A stretch of 35,461 bases of DNA from UM-FILTER-38-24 sp041663205 (GTDB taxonomy: Bacteria; Patescibacteriota; Gracilibacteria; UBA1369; LOWO2-01-FULL-3): positions 1-35,461 of the forward strand of contig JBAZQZ010000009.1 in NCBI GenBank assembly GCA_041663205.1, read 5' to 3'. Below, one piece after another: positions 15,170-22,337 of this stretch; positions within the stretch are counted from its first letter, which is position 1, and the number at the start of each line of letters is the position of its first letter. The position numbers and the translations under genes were made by a program. Under the pieces are notes generated by a model that did not search any database, was not told where the DNA came from, and worked only from the letters and a program-made list of their open reading frames with translations.

Positions 15170-15914
15170 GACCCCCCTCCTTGCTCACCACGTAGCCAGC
15201 ATTGCGCACGATGCCGCCGTTGATGCCCCCGAGCCCGTGCGCCTCGATCAGCGCCAGCGCCTGCTGCCAGGTAATGTCAACGCCGCCCAACTCCATCAGC
15301 CGCCGCATTAGCTCCAGGTCCGCCGGCTCGTCAACCGTCAGCCGGTAGCGCGACAGGTCGGTGGGATAGCGCACGGATCCCCACGCGTCGGCGGGCAGGT
15401 TGGCGCGCAGCCAGGGCGTGACGTGCTCCCGGTCGCTGCGTATGGTAGCCTCACGGTTTGCGCGTGCCAGTGCGCCCACCGTCATCGCCTCGCAGTCCAG
15501 GCCGTCCGGTAGCGTCGGCGGATGCGCATTGCTGGCGTAGGCGTAATCGTGCGCCCGTCGAAACGCAATCACGTCGCCGATGATGGCCGGGTCATGCAAC
15601 GGACAGTCACCCGTAACGCGCACAATCACGTCAGCGCGCCACAGGGTAGCGACCTCGTGATAGCGCCGCAGCACATCGTACTCGGGCCCCGGCGCGGCGT
15701 AGTAATCCCAGTGCTCCGCCACACACAGCCGGGCGATGGCCTCATTGGCAATCACATCTCCCGTCGCCACAACCACGTCAGCCAGGCCGGGCGTCTGGCG
15801 CACGCGGTTGACGACGTGCCATAGCAGCGGATGGCCCCCCAGCGGCGCGAGCACCTTAGCCGGTAGACGCGTCGACTGGACGCGCGCCTGGATAATCGCT
15901 ACCGTGCGGCCCAT
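15147..15914 (-). CDS. SpsF/CMP-KDO synthetase-like cytidylyltransferase
   Basis: A 255-residue protein from ATG 15914 with GGAGG seven bases upstream, overlapping the end of the oxidoreductase gene. The N-terminal nucleotide-binding signature is IIQARVQSTRLPAKVLAPLGG, then a DVVVATGD strand and VIVRVTGDCPLHDP with the metal-binding aspartate, as in SpsF-type transferases. In this operon it would join the nonulosonate to CMP, giving the activated donor for glycosyltransferases. The C-terminus resembles the SpsF segment SRYRLTVDEPADLELMRRL. CTP is the family substrate; the exact sugar is inferred. Confidence 0.87.
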   Translation of the reverse strand: MGRTVAIIQARVQSTRLPAKVLAPLGGHPLLWHVVNRVRQTPGLADVVVATGDVIANEAIARLCVAEHWDYYAAPGPEYDVLRRYHEVATLWRADVIVRVTGDCPLHDPAIIGDVIAFRRAHDYAYASNAHPPTLPDGLDCEAMTVGALARANREATIRSDREHVTPWLRANLPADAWGSVRYPTDLSRYRLTVDEPADLELMRRLMELGGVDITWQQALALIEAHGLGGINGGIVRNAGYVVSKEGGRDRRTAD

Positions 15915-16735
15915 CGTTTGGCCTCCAGGAGTGTGCTCAGCGTCGCGGCGGCTTCGACAAGCGGGTTGTCCGCCGGGCGGCCCGCCTCGCACGCTGCCAG
16001 GAATGCAGCCATCTCCGCGCGGTAGGCGGCGTCGATGTTGGCGGGAACGTCGCAGCGTTCCACGCGCCCCCCGCCGTGGGTCTCAACGAACCAATGCCGC
16101 TCTGCGCTAATCCAATCAACGGCCATGCCAGAATAGCGTCCGTTGGCATGTGAGAACTTCGCGACCGCGTAATCGTCGCATGTCAGGTCGATAGTCAGCG
16201 ACCTTGCATGTTTGCACTCCTGGACACTCGCCGGCCCGAATAGCCACTGTAGCAGGTCAAGCGCGTGGCTCCCGATGTCCAGTAGCACGCCCGTGCTCGC
16301 GTGGTAGCTGGTGTGATAGCCCGGCGTCACTGTTGGCAGATGGTAGCCCGCGTCGACCAGTGCCCACTCGATTCTGTCTCTGCGCTTCCACATATCGCGC
16401 AGCTCAGCCACGTAGCGCAGCGGACAGGCAACGTGCACCGTGCGCCCGGCTGCCTCCAGGCTCAACTGGCCCAGGTCCGCCATGTCAAGCGCCAGCGGTT
16501 TCTCGACGAACAGGTGGCAGCCGTGTTGTGCCGCCTCGACTCCCCACCCAACATGACTATCCGGCCATGTGCAGATGACTGCCGCCTCTGGCCTCCACGC
16601 CCACAGTTCGTCAACCGTCTCCACGTCAGACCGCTCGCGCACCACGTCATAGCGCAGCACGTCATGGCCCAACGCCGCGGCGTCGCGTGCGTGCCGTTGG
16701 CCGATGCTGCCCGCGCCAATGATGGCTACGCGCAT
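15899..16735 (-). CDS. Gfo/Idh/MocA-family NAD(P)-dependent oxidoreductase
   Basis: A 278-residue protein from ATG 16735, since the longer frame upstream would run through the zinc-ribbon gene. It opens with the dinucleotide fold MRVAIIGAGSIGQRHARD, has the family motif EKPLAL (E78-K79-P80), and a second-domain phrase VLLDIGSHALDLLQWLFG containing the conserved aspartate and histidine. It is a little shorter than many family members. It probably oxidises or epimerises a hydroxyl of the hexose or nonulosonate. Gfo/Idh/MocA enzymes are frequent companions of NeuB and SpsF in surface-glycan clusters. Confidence 0.87.
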   Translation of the reverse strand: MRVAIIGAGSIGQRHARDAAALGHDVLRYDVVRERSDVETVDELWAWRPEAAVICTWPDSHVGWGVEAAQHGCHLFVEKPLALDMADLGQLSLEAAGRTVHVACPLRYVAELRDMWKRRDRIEWALVDAGYHLPTVTPGYHTSYHASTGVLLDIGSHALDLLQWLFGPASVQECKHARSLTIDLTCDDYAVAKFSHANGRYSGMAVDWISAERHWFVETHGGGRVERCDVPANIDAAYRAEMAAFLAACEAGRPADNPLVEAAATLSTLLEAKRWAAR

Positions 16736-16995
16736 CGTCGGGGTATCCAGGTTCCCACGTCTGACATTTGGTAAGTCACCCTGTATGGTTGCATGCCATC
16801 GCCGGTCCATACAGTAGGCAACCACGGAGTAGGCCATGGGGTCCCCCACGGCACACACGGCTGTATGACAACCCCCGGCGTCGTCTTGATCGTCTCTGTC
16901 CCGGTGTCTGCTTCACCTTGTGGCTCGCAGTCGCAGCTATCGACGTGCGGCCCGTTCACCTTGCCGCATCGCGGACACAACCAACCTTCACGCAT
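16726..16995 (-). CDS. Small zinc-ribbon protein in the sugar operon
   Basis: An 89-residue protein with an excellent AGGAGGT site before ATG 16995. The N-terminus holds CPRCGKVNGPHVDSCDC, a four-cysteine ribbon, and the rest is proline-, threonine- and tryptophan-rich (PWGTPWPTPWLPTVW), likely disordered. Proteins of this build are common as small structural or regulatory partners in phages. It overlaps the oxidoreductase start, so it is co-translated. The role is not known. Confidence 0.65.
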   Translation of the reverse strand: MREGWLCPRCGKVNGPHVDSCDCEPQGEADTGTETIKTTPGVVIQPCVPWGTPWPTPWLPTVWTGDGMQPYRVTYQMSDVGTWIPRRCA

Positions 16996-17004
16996 GATAA
17001 CCTC

Positions 17005-17655
17005 CTATGCACATGTGTACGCCTCCTCCTTGCGCAGCAACACACCCGCCGCCTGAGCGCCCGCGTCGCAAACGCCCGGCTCCCCCGTGTCGTGGTTGAA
17101 CAGGATGCGCCGCCGCTGGGTGTAGGTGCCGAGCGATAGCCAACAGGCGGCATAGTCCTGCTTGTACGTCCATGCCTCAACGTCCTGCCGATGGTGGTAG
17201 CGGCGCTTGGTCGGCCACAATGGGAGGAAGTCAACGACGATCAGGTGCCCTCCGGGCGCCAGCACGCGATCGGCCTCAGCGATGACGGATGCGAGGCGGG
17301 GACGGTCGATCCAGTGCAGCACGAATGAGAAGATCACCACGTCAAAGGCCTTGTCACGATAGAGCATGTAGTGCGCTGCCGCGAGTGACAGAAATACGTC
17401 CGGGTAGCGTTCGCGCCCGTCCGCTATTGCCGCCTCTGACACGTCGCACCCACAGCAGGCCGCGCCGTAGCGTTCCTGCAACAGCGCCAAGCGCCAACCG
17501 TTCGCGCAGCCGACCTCAAGGACGCTGGCCGGCTCGGGGATAGCCGCCACGAGCGCCAGCGCGGCGTCGTGCATGGCGCGCTGGCCGCTCAGCAGCGTTG
17601 GGGCATTCCTAACCCACCAAGAGTCGCCTTCTCCATCCGCCCAAATGTCAGCCAT
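17005..17655 (-). CDS. Class I SAM-dependent methyltransferase (second copy)
   Basis: A 216-residue protein overlapping the dehydratase gene by eight bases. SAM-binding motif I is VLEVGCANG, followed by GCDVSEAAI (acidic end of strand 2), FDVVIFSFVLHWIDRP and a post-motif LAPGGHLIVVDF. The C-terminal part, with LGTYTQRRRILFNHDTGEP, resembles lineages of methyltransferases found in glycan clusters. It is not closely similar to the other methyltransferase in this operon. Together they suggest that the final sugar carries one or two methyl groups. Confidence 0.85.
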   Translation of the reverse strand: MADIWADGEGDSWWVRNAPTLLSGQRAMHDAALALVAAIPEPASVLEVGCANGWRLALLQERYGAACCGCDVSEAAIADGRERYPDVFLSLAAAHYMLYRDKAFDVVIFSFVLHWIDRPRLASVIAEADRVLAPGGHLIVVDFLPLWPTKRRYHHRQDVEAWTYKQDYAACWLSLGTYTQRRRILFNHDTGEPGVCDAGAQAAGVLLRKEEAYTCA

Positions 17656-18628
17656 CGGCCATGCTCCTGAGCTGCTTAGGTGTCAGCCATTGGACATTGG
17701 TGTCTGACGTGTAGGCCCAGCCCGCCGGCATCCTCTGACGGTCCGGCCACGTCGCACCCGGCCATGTTGGGGCAGCCGGGAGGATCGCGAAACGGTCTCC
17801 CAGGTCGATTGTCCACGGCGCTTCGTCAGCGGAGACCAGGCATTCCGCGATCTTCTCTACGCCACGCGTACCGATCACGTCGATGGCCGCGCCGGGGGCG
17901 AATGCCTCAGCCATGTCGAGCAGGCGCGCCGATGGGAGCTTAGGCACAAACACCTCACCGCCGCGCATGAGCGCCAGCGACGATAGAACGAACTCTGCCG
18001 CCTGCGCGGGTGTCAGCCAAAAGCGCGTCATGGCGGGATCGGTGATGGGGACACGGCCATCGCAGGTGCGGAACGTATCGAGGACGCTGCCCGTACTGCC
18101 GAGGACGTTCCCATAGCGCACGGCACTGTAGCGGATATCGCGCGCGCCCCGGTAGTTGTTCATGCCAATGGTCAGCCGCTCTGCGAGATACTTGGTCGCG
18201 CCGTAGGTGGTACAGGCCGCCGTGGCTTTGTCCGAGGAAATGAGCATAAACCGGTGAACGCCGCGCTGCCGGGCGGCCTCGCAGGCATTGAGCGTGCCCA
18301 GCACGTTTGTCGACAGTGCCTCTTTGGGCTCCCGCTCGCAGACCTCAACCCGTTTGAGCGCCGCCGCATGGATCACTACGTCCGCGCCTTCGTAGGCGTC
18401 CAACAGGCGGGCGGCGTCGCGCACGTCGCCAATCAGGTAGCGCAGCGGCCCGCCGTTCTCCGGGTACTGCCGCTTCATGGCCGCCTGGCGCGCCTCTGAC
18501 CTGGACAGCAGCACCAGCTTGCGCAGGCGACAGCGGTCCAACAGCACGCGCACCAGCGCCGTGCCGAGCGTGCCCGTGCCGCCGTCAATAACGACGGTTG
18601 CGCCGTCTAGCAGCGCGCCTAGCTCCAT
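17648..18628 (-). CDS. UDP-GlcNAc 4,6-dehydratase-like enzyme (PseB/CapD-type SDR)
   Basis: A 326-residue extended-SDR protein and first gene of the sugar operon. It shows the nucleotide-binding GGTGTLG (16-22), VVIHAAALKRV, SSDKA (131-135) and a YGATK catalytic pair (Y142, K146), with RYGNVLGSTGSVLDTF downstream. This set is characteristic of PseB/FlaA1-like dehydratases that remove water from UDP-GlcNAc at C4 and C6; the tyrosine is often methionine in PseB, so it may be a CapD-side relative. Its ATG at 18628 lies next to a run of nine G on the coding strand. Confidence 0.85.
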   Translation of the reverse strand: MELGALLDGATVVIDGGTGTLGTALVRVLLDRCRLRKLVLLSRSEARQAAMKRQYPENGGPLRYLIGDVRDAARLLDAYEGADVVIHAAALKRVEVCEREPKEALSTNVLGTLNACEAARQRGVHRFMLISSDKATAACTTYGATKYLAERLTIGMNNYRGARDIRYSAVRYGNVLGSTGSVLDTFRTCDGRVPITDPAMTRFWLTPAQAAEFVLSSLALMRGGEVFVPKLPSARLLDMAEAFAPGAAIDVIGTRGVEKIAECLVSADEAPWTIDLGDRFAILPAAPTWPGATWPDRQRMPAGWAYTSDTNVQWLTPKQLRSMADG

Positions 18629-18632
18629 ATTG

Positions 18633-18641
18633 CCCCCCCCC
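18633..18641 (-). promoter_or_regulatory. Nine-base G tract at the ribosome site of the first sugar gene
   Basis: The coding (minus) strand carries nine consecutive G at 18641-18633, ending five bases before ATG 18628 and serving as, or disrupting, the Shine-Dalgarno region. Runs of G are prone to slippage during replication, and in bacterial glycan loci such runs switch expression on and off. Here the run is outside the reading frame, so it could only change spacing and translation efficiency. This is the only homopolymer of that length noticed in the window. Confidence 0.5.
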
Positions 18642-18683
18642 TTACCGATGCCCCCCTACCCTACCGAATCGACATAATAAATG

Positions 18684-18947
18684 CTAGATTGCACCGATGG
18701 CAGCCAGCGCCTCTTGGGCGTCGTGCACAATCGCCACGCTGCCGCGCCAGTCGTCGTGCCATGCGCGCTCATCTGGCGTTAGTGCGGCCTTCGGCAGCTT
18801 GACCTCCAGTAGGTACGAGATGCCCCTAAATCCTACCGATAGATCAGGGTATCCATGCCCGAGCTCGTGCGTGCAAGTCACCGTCGCGCCGGCCGCGCGT
18901 AGCGCCTGGACAATACTGGGCTGATTCAAATCGACGCGCTTAGGCAT
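18684..18947 (-). CDS. VRR-NUC domain nuclease-like protein
   Basis: An 87-residue protein whose start immediately follows the upstream stop (TGAATG). The pattern GHGYPDLSVGFRGISYLLEVKLPKAALTPDE has the acid-x-acid-K of the VRR-NUC/Holliday-resolvase-like fold: PD, then ExK in LLEVK, plus the tail WHDDWRGSVAIVHDAQEAL. VRR-NUC proteins occur in phages and cleave branched DNA or help restart replication. The domain is nearly the entire protein, as usual for phage-type members. Confidence 0.8.
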   Translation of the reverse strand: MPKRVDLNQPSIVQALRAAGATVTCTHELGHGYPDLSVGFRGISYLLEVKLPKAALTPDERAWHDDWRGSVAIVHDAQEALAAIGAI

Positions 18948-19151
18948 TCACGAACACTTCCAGTCGACCGTGCTCAGGTAGCGCAACACGCTGCGCAGCC
19001 GTCCGTACCCCCGCGCATGTCGTCTCTCCGCCTTGTGCAGCGCCCGTTTCCACCAGCGACCCACGCCCGGCCCCGGCCACGAACTGGACTGGCGCCGGTA
19101 GCGGTACGGGCTGCGAATCTCCGACGTGCAAGCGCGCGCCCGGCTGTGCAT
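18948..19151 (-). CDS. Short basic protein in lysis block
   Basis: A 67-residue, strongly basic protein that starts two bases after the preceding stop and ends directly at the VRR-NUC start. The C-terminus WWKRALHKAERRHARGYG and STVDWKCS resembles small arginine-rich phage proteins often found near lysis or nuclease genes. An alternative frame over the same bases (18940-19419) has less protein-like composition and no matching start. The function is unknown; nucleic-acid binding is plausible from its charge. Confidence 0.5.
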   Translation of the reverse strand: MHSRARACTSEIRSPYRYRRQSSSWPGPGVGRWWKRALHKAERRHARGYGRLRSVLRYLSTVDWKCS

Positions 19152-19154
19152 GGA

Positions 19155-19325
19155 TCACCTCAGCCCCGCCCCGCTCCAGATGCCCAGCGCCTGGAGCAGC
19201 CACAGGACAACGGCGATGCAGATGATGGCGATGACGATTTGCTTGACGCGCGCCTCCATCGGCACAATCGCCAGGATCACGCCGATGATGATTAGCAAGA
19301 CGATCAGGGTTAGCAGGCTCATCAT
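19155..19325 (-). CDS. Two-helix membrane protein (Thivi_2564-like)
   Basis: A 56-residue protein from ATG 19325, overlapping the previous gene by ATGA. The first hydrophobic helix is LLTLIVLLIIIGVILAIV, then a short polar turn MEARVKQ, then IVIAIICIAVVLWLLQALG. This is the layout of the Thivi_2564 family of small phage/bacterial membrane proteins. Located beside the holin-like and coiled-coil genes, it probably belongs to the lysis or membrane-modifying module. It is too short to have been captured by length-based gene calling. Confidence 0.7.
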   Translation of the reverse strand: MMSLLTLIVLLIIIGVILAIVPMEARVKQIVIAIICIAVVLWLLQALGIWSGAGLR

Positions 19326-19654
19326 TCTCCCCCGCCCGCCGTTGCCTCGTGGCTCGGGCCGTTCGTGCGCTCCCTGTGGCCGTGATAGTTGTCAAGCTGC
19401 TGCATGAGCCGCACAACATTAGCGTCGGTGCGGTGTATCACCGGCGAAAGGTCACCCACGCGCCGGTCATGGCTGGCGACGCTGTCAACGTTCTGCTTGT
19501 TGATTTCAACGAGTGCCGTCATCGCCGCCGTGTTGTTGACGATGATGCTGGTTAGCTTGTCCACGATCCTGGTGTATGAGACAAACACCAGCACCGCAAT
19601 TGCTCCCATCCCGCCAAAGTCAAGGATCGTCTTGATGATCGACAGGTCATTCAC
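19322..19654 (-). CDS. N-terminal membrane helix and coiled-coil protein, lysis block
   Basis: A 110-residue protein placed at GTG 19654 because AAGGGGG is four bases upstream. Residues from about 6 to 28 hold one hydrophobic segment (IIKTILDFGGMGAIAVLVFVSY), followed by a long amphipathic region with heptad-like spacing (IVDKLTSIIVNNTAAMTALVEIN) and a polar tail. Such a build is common in phage lysis accessory or spanin-like proteins. It is coupled to the two-helix membrane gene downstream. Function is inferred only. Confidence 0.6.
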   Translation of the reverse strand: MNDLSIIKTILDFGGMGAIAVLVFVSYTRIVDKLTSIIVNNTAAMTALVEINKQNVDSVASHDRRVGDLSPVIHRTDANVVRLMQQLDNYHGHRERTNGPSHEATAGGGE

Positions 19655-19670
19655 AACGCCCCCTTGGGTG

Positions 19671-20090
19671 TCACTTGACGAACTGCATGATGATGGCGAC
19701 GACGACGGCGACAAGGCCCACCGCGCCGACCGCGTAACCCCAGCCGACCGAGGCGCCGGCGCCTTTGCTCTCCATACGCTCAATGCGGGTGCCCAACAGA
19801 TCCACGCGCTCGGTCATGGTGTGAACCATGGCCTCGTACTCTTTGCGTGGCAGGAATAGCCGCTGTTGGTCATCCATGGCCGACCGAAACTCATTGACGC
19901 CCTCGAAACGACGCTCGGTTGCGGTCTCAGCCTTGCCAACGGCCTTCTCGGCCGCAGCCAGGGCCATTGCGACCTGTGTATTCTGCGCCTCGAACCGCTC
20001 CCGGTATTGGCGGTCGTGCTGGTCGATCAGAGACAGGATGTACTGCCGCAACGTCTCGACAGACCATCCGTCATGCGCACCAACCGTCAT
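19671..20090 (-). CDS. Coiled-coil protein with C-terminal membrane helix
   Basis: A 139-residue protein from ATG 20090, overlapping the holin gene. The N-terminus (WSVETLRQYILSLIDQHDRQYRERFEAQ) and middle (AMALAAAEKAVGKAETATERRFEGVNEFR) match a well-known type of phage protein with a repeated AEKAV/ERRFEGVNEFR core, and the C-terminus ends in a hydrophobic helix (AVGAVGLVAVVVAIIMQF). These proteins occur next to endolysin and holin genes in many siphoviruses and are thought to sit in the membrane, but their mechanism is not established. Confidence 0.7.
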   Translation of the reverse strand: MTVGAHDGWSVETLRQYILSLIDQHDRQYRERFEAQNTQVAMALAAAEKAVGKAETATERRFEGVNEFRSAMDDQQRLFLPRKEYEAMVHTMTERVDLLGTRIERMESKGAGASVGWGYAVGAVGLVAVVVAIIMQFVK

Positions 20091-20386
20091 ACGGGCTTGT
20101 CCGCCGACAGCCACCGGGTATGCAGGCCCGTCGCCGCGGCAAATGCCGTTGCACCGGCAACCAGCGCAGGCCAGAAGGACCCCCACGCCTGGAAGCCCGC
20201 CAGCGACGCCACCAGCCAGGCCAGCATGGGTATTGCGAGGGACAGCAGGCCGGTTGCGAGGCGCTTGGATTTGGGCGACAGCGAGAGGAACGCCGGCACG
20301 TAGCCGACTGCGAACGACAGCACCAGGCCCACTGCCACGTTGAGCAGCGGTCCCTGGAGGGCCAGAAGAAAATCGGGAAACGTCAT
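20087..20386 (-). CDS. Holin candidate
   Basis: A 99-residue protein with three probable membrane helices (around LLNVAVGLVLSFAVGYVPAF, GLLSLAIPMLAWLVASLAGF and FWPALVAGATAFAAATG) and a short charged tail DKPV. It starts at ATG 20386, overlapping the TGA of the endolysin gene. Size, helix number and gene order (endolysin, then this) fit a class I holin that lets the endolysin reach the wall. The assignment is by topology; no sequence family is claimed. Confidence 0.65.
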   Translation of the reverse strand: MTFPDFLLALQGPLLNVAVGLVLSFAVGYVPAFLSLSPKSKRLATGLLSLAIPMLAWLVASLAGFQAWGSFWPALVAGATAFAAATGLHTRWLSADKPV

Positions 20387-22014
20387 GCCGTCACCCCCAA
20401 CAGTACGCCGACGCGCGCCATTAGCGCGTTGCGATACGCCGCGCCCCGGTTCCACTGGTTTCCGGGACACTGAGTTGACTGGCCAGGCAGGTCGCGATGG
20501 CCCACGACCGCCGCCGGCGCCAGACCCAGCGCGTCGAGCAGCCAGGCGATCAGGCGCGCGGCCGCCTCTATCTGTGCACCGGTGGGCGTCGCCGTCGTAA
20601 ACGTGCCGCCCAGGGCGATGCCGACACAGTGCCCGTTTTCGTTGCCTACGTGGTACGACACCGACTCGAGGCGGTTGGTCTGGTAGATCGTGCCGTCGCC
20701 GGGAATGTAAAAGTGATACCCGATGCCTGGCCACTTGTGCGCCGGGTCGTTGACGTGGTAGGCAGCGATGGCCTCCGGCGTCGCGTCGGCGCGCGCTACC
20801 GTGTGATGCACGACGATGTTTGTGATGGCGCTCATGGGACGCTTGGAGTACTGGCCATTGTGGGGCAGCGTGTCAACCACATCGCGCAGGGCCGGCATGG
20901 GGAACGGCAGAATCGGCGCGGGGGCAGCGGTGAGGGTGTCGCGCAGGCGAATCGCCAGCTTGGGCAGGTCGCGCACGATAGAGGCGGCGCGCGTCGTGTT
21001 ACCGGCCTCCGTTGCGCGCGCCGCCTCCTCACACCACCAAGCTACCTTTTGCGCCAGCGTAATCGGGTCGGTGGCCGTTTCGCCGGATGGTAGCCCGCCG
21101 CCCGTGGGAGGAGGCACAGACGGCGGCACTACCACGATAGGGGGGTCCACTGGCCCCGTATCGCCAGCGATGCTCTGCGCGTGTGCCACGATCTTGCCGC
21201 GGATGGGGCGAATGTCGAACGTGCCCCACGGCTGGGCAAAATCCCAGGTGAATATCTGGGCGCTGTGAATGCGGCCGTCCTTGCGCAGTTGCTCGTCGTA
21301 CCACGCGAGGTGCGACATGTAGGCATCGGCGCCCACCTGGTTAGCCCAGCCGCGCGAGTCCATACCCACGCCGCCATTGCCCACGTACTCGTCCATGCCA
21401 CACTCACCGATGACGATCGGTACGGCCCAGGGGCATTGCAGGTAGCGGCCGGCCCACCAACGCCAGTTGAATTGCGGCCCGCGGTGGTCCCAGTACTCGT
21501 GCAGGATCATGTAATGCCCGCCGCGCACGATGGCCGCGCGCACCGGCTCGAAGGGCGTCCAGTCGGGCGGGGTGTCCGTGCCCGTATTGGCAGGCCAGCC
21601 AACTGACAGGTTGAGCGCGCCGGCAGTCAGGCCCAGCCGCCGGCACTCATCGCAAAATGCCACGTAGTAGCGAGTCACCAGTGCCGGCCCGTTGGGGGCC
21701 CACACCTCCGGCTCGTTGACACCCGTGACGACGATGCGCTCGCGGGGGATCATTGGCGCCCAGGTCGGCACGTGCGCGGCGTAGTCCTGAGCATGGCGTT
21801 TGCCGGTTGCCTCTGGACTGGCCAGCATGTCGGCGTGTTGCTCTGAGAGAGGATGGTCGCGCAGCACAAACAGGGCAGCGGGCGCCGCGGCAAAAGCCCG
21901 CCCACAGCGACCGGCGTCGGGGTTGATAATCTTGACGCTTGCCGGTTGCCAGGCGGCGATACCGTCAACGTCGCCATGCTCCATCATGATATGCGGTGCA
22001 AGTTTTGTAGTCAT
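20383..22014 (-). CDS. Two-domain endolysin: glycosidase-like barrel plus amidase
   Basis: A 543-residue protein. Residues from 1 to about 280 look like a GH-type TIM barrel, with the acid/base in VTGVNEPEVW (E101) and the nucleophile in VIGECGMDEY (E204). A proline-rich linker (290-310) and helical spacer lead to an amidase_2/PGRP domain: zinc ligands H403 in NIVVHHTV, H506 in VGHRDLPG and C516 in QCPG, plus GIGYHFYI. It probably cleaves both glycan and peptide bonds of peptidoglycan. It has no signal peptide, so export needs the holin. The dual build is uncommon in phage lysins. Confidence 0.85.
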   Translation of the reverse strand: MTTKLAPHIMMEHGDVDGIAAWQPASVKIINPDAGRCGRAFAAAPAALFVLRDHPLSEQHADMLASPEATGKRHAQDYAAHVPTWAPMIPRERIVVTGVNEPEVWAPNGPALVTRYYVAFCDECRRLGLTAGALNLSVGWPANTGTDTPPDWTPFEPVRAAIVRGGHYMILHEYWDHRGPQFNWRWWAGRYLQCPWAVPIVIGECGMDEYVGNGGVGMDSRGWANQVGADAYMSHLAWYDEQLRKDGRIHSAQIFTWDFAQPWGTFDIRPIRGKIVAHAQSIAGDTGPVDPPIVVVPPSVPPPTGGGLPSGETATDPITLAQKVAWWCEEAARATEAGNTTRAASIVRDLPKLAIRLRDTLTAAPAPILPFPMPALRDVVDTLPHNGQYSKRPMSAITNIVVHHTVARADATPEAIAAYHVNDPAHKWPGIGYHFYIPGDGTIYQTNRLESVSYHVGNENGHCVGIALGGTFTTATPTGAQIEAAARLIAWLLDALGLAPAAVVGHRDLPGQSTQCPGNQWNRGAAYRNALMARVGVLLGVTA

Positions 22015-22025
22015 GCGCCCCCATG

Positions 22026-22056
22026 CAAAAAGCCGACACTACGCACATGTCGGCTC
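22026..22056 (-). terminator. Rho-independent terminator between accessory and lysis blocks
   Basis: Minus-strand sequence reads AGCCGACA, a nine-base loop, TGTCGGCT, then TTTT. Arms are 22055-22048 and 22038-22031, exactly complementary over eight bases, and the T-run follows the hairpin on the minus strand. It sits between the stop of the small HTH gene (22092) and the start of the endolysin gene (22014). It would stop early transcription before lysis genes, unless an antiterminator or a later promoter is used. Confidence 0.88.
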
Positions 22057-22091
22057 CACAGTAGCATAGGAGTGTGCGCTGGCAGTTCCCC

Positions 22092-22337
22092 TTACACGTT
22101 GAGTTCTCGAAACTCACACCGCTGCCAGCAACCGGACGCGGCGTCCTGGTAGATCGGCAGTTTGAGCGACAGCGCATACAGCAGGTCGCGCGCGCCGCGA
22201 AGCGACAGCCGGCACAGCCGTGCAACGTCCAGCGTTCGCAGTTGCTCACCGTTTGCCAGGTGCCACGCAACCAGGCCGGCGCGCGTCTGCGCCGTCAACT
22301 CCCCCTGAGGGTCACGCTCGATTGGTACCGCCGCCAT
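22092..22337 (-). CDS. Small winged-helix-like DNA-binding protein
   Basis: An 81-residue protein from ATG 22337, overlapping the end of the HNH-AP2 gene. Residues from about 15 to 65 read LTAQTRAGLVAWHLANGEQLRTLDVARLCRLSLRGARDLLYAL, a plausible helix-turn-helix (second helix VARLCRLS, recognition helix LRGARDLLYAL). The upstream in-frame extension to 22505 lies inside the HNH gene, so it is not used. It is the last gene before a strong terminator. A regulator of late gene onset is possible. Confidence 0.6.
   Translation of the reverse strand: MAAVPIERDPQGELTAQTRAGLVAWHLANGEQLRTLDVARLCRLSLRGARDLLYALSLKLPIYQDAASGCWQRCEFRELNV

Noticed and set aside
18642..18683. Possible -10-like AT-rich patch (TATTAT) upstream of the sugar operon
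   Set aside because: No credible -35 box at a suitable distance was seen, so a promoter here is not supported.
18940..19419. 159-codon minus-strand frame over the small lysis genes
   Set aside because: It conflicts with three better-placed short genes (two-helix membrane protein, basic protein, VRR-NUC) which have good starts and fit each other end to end.
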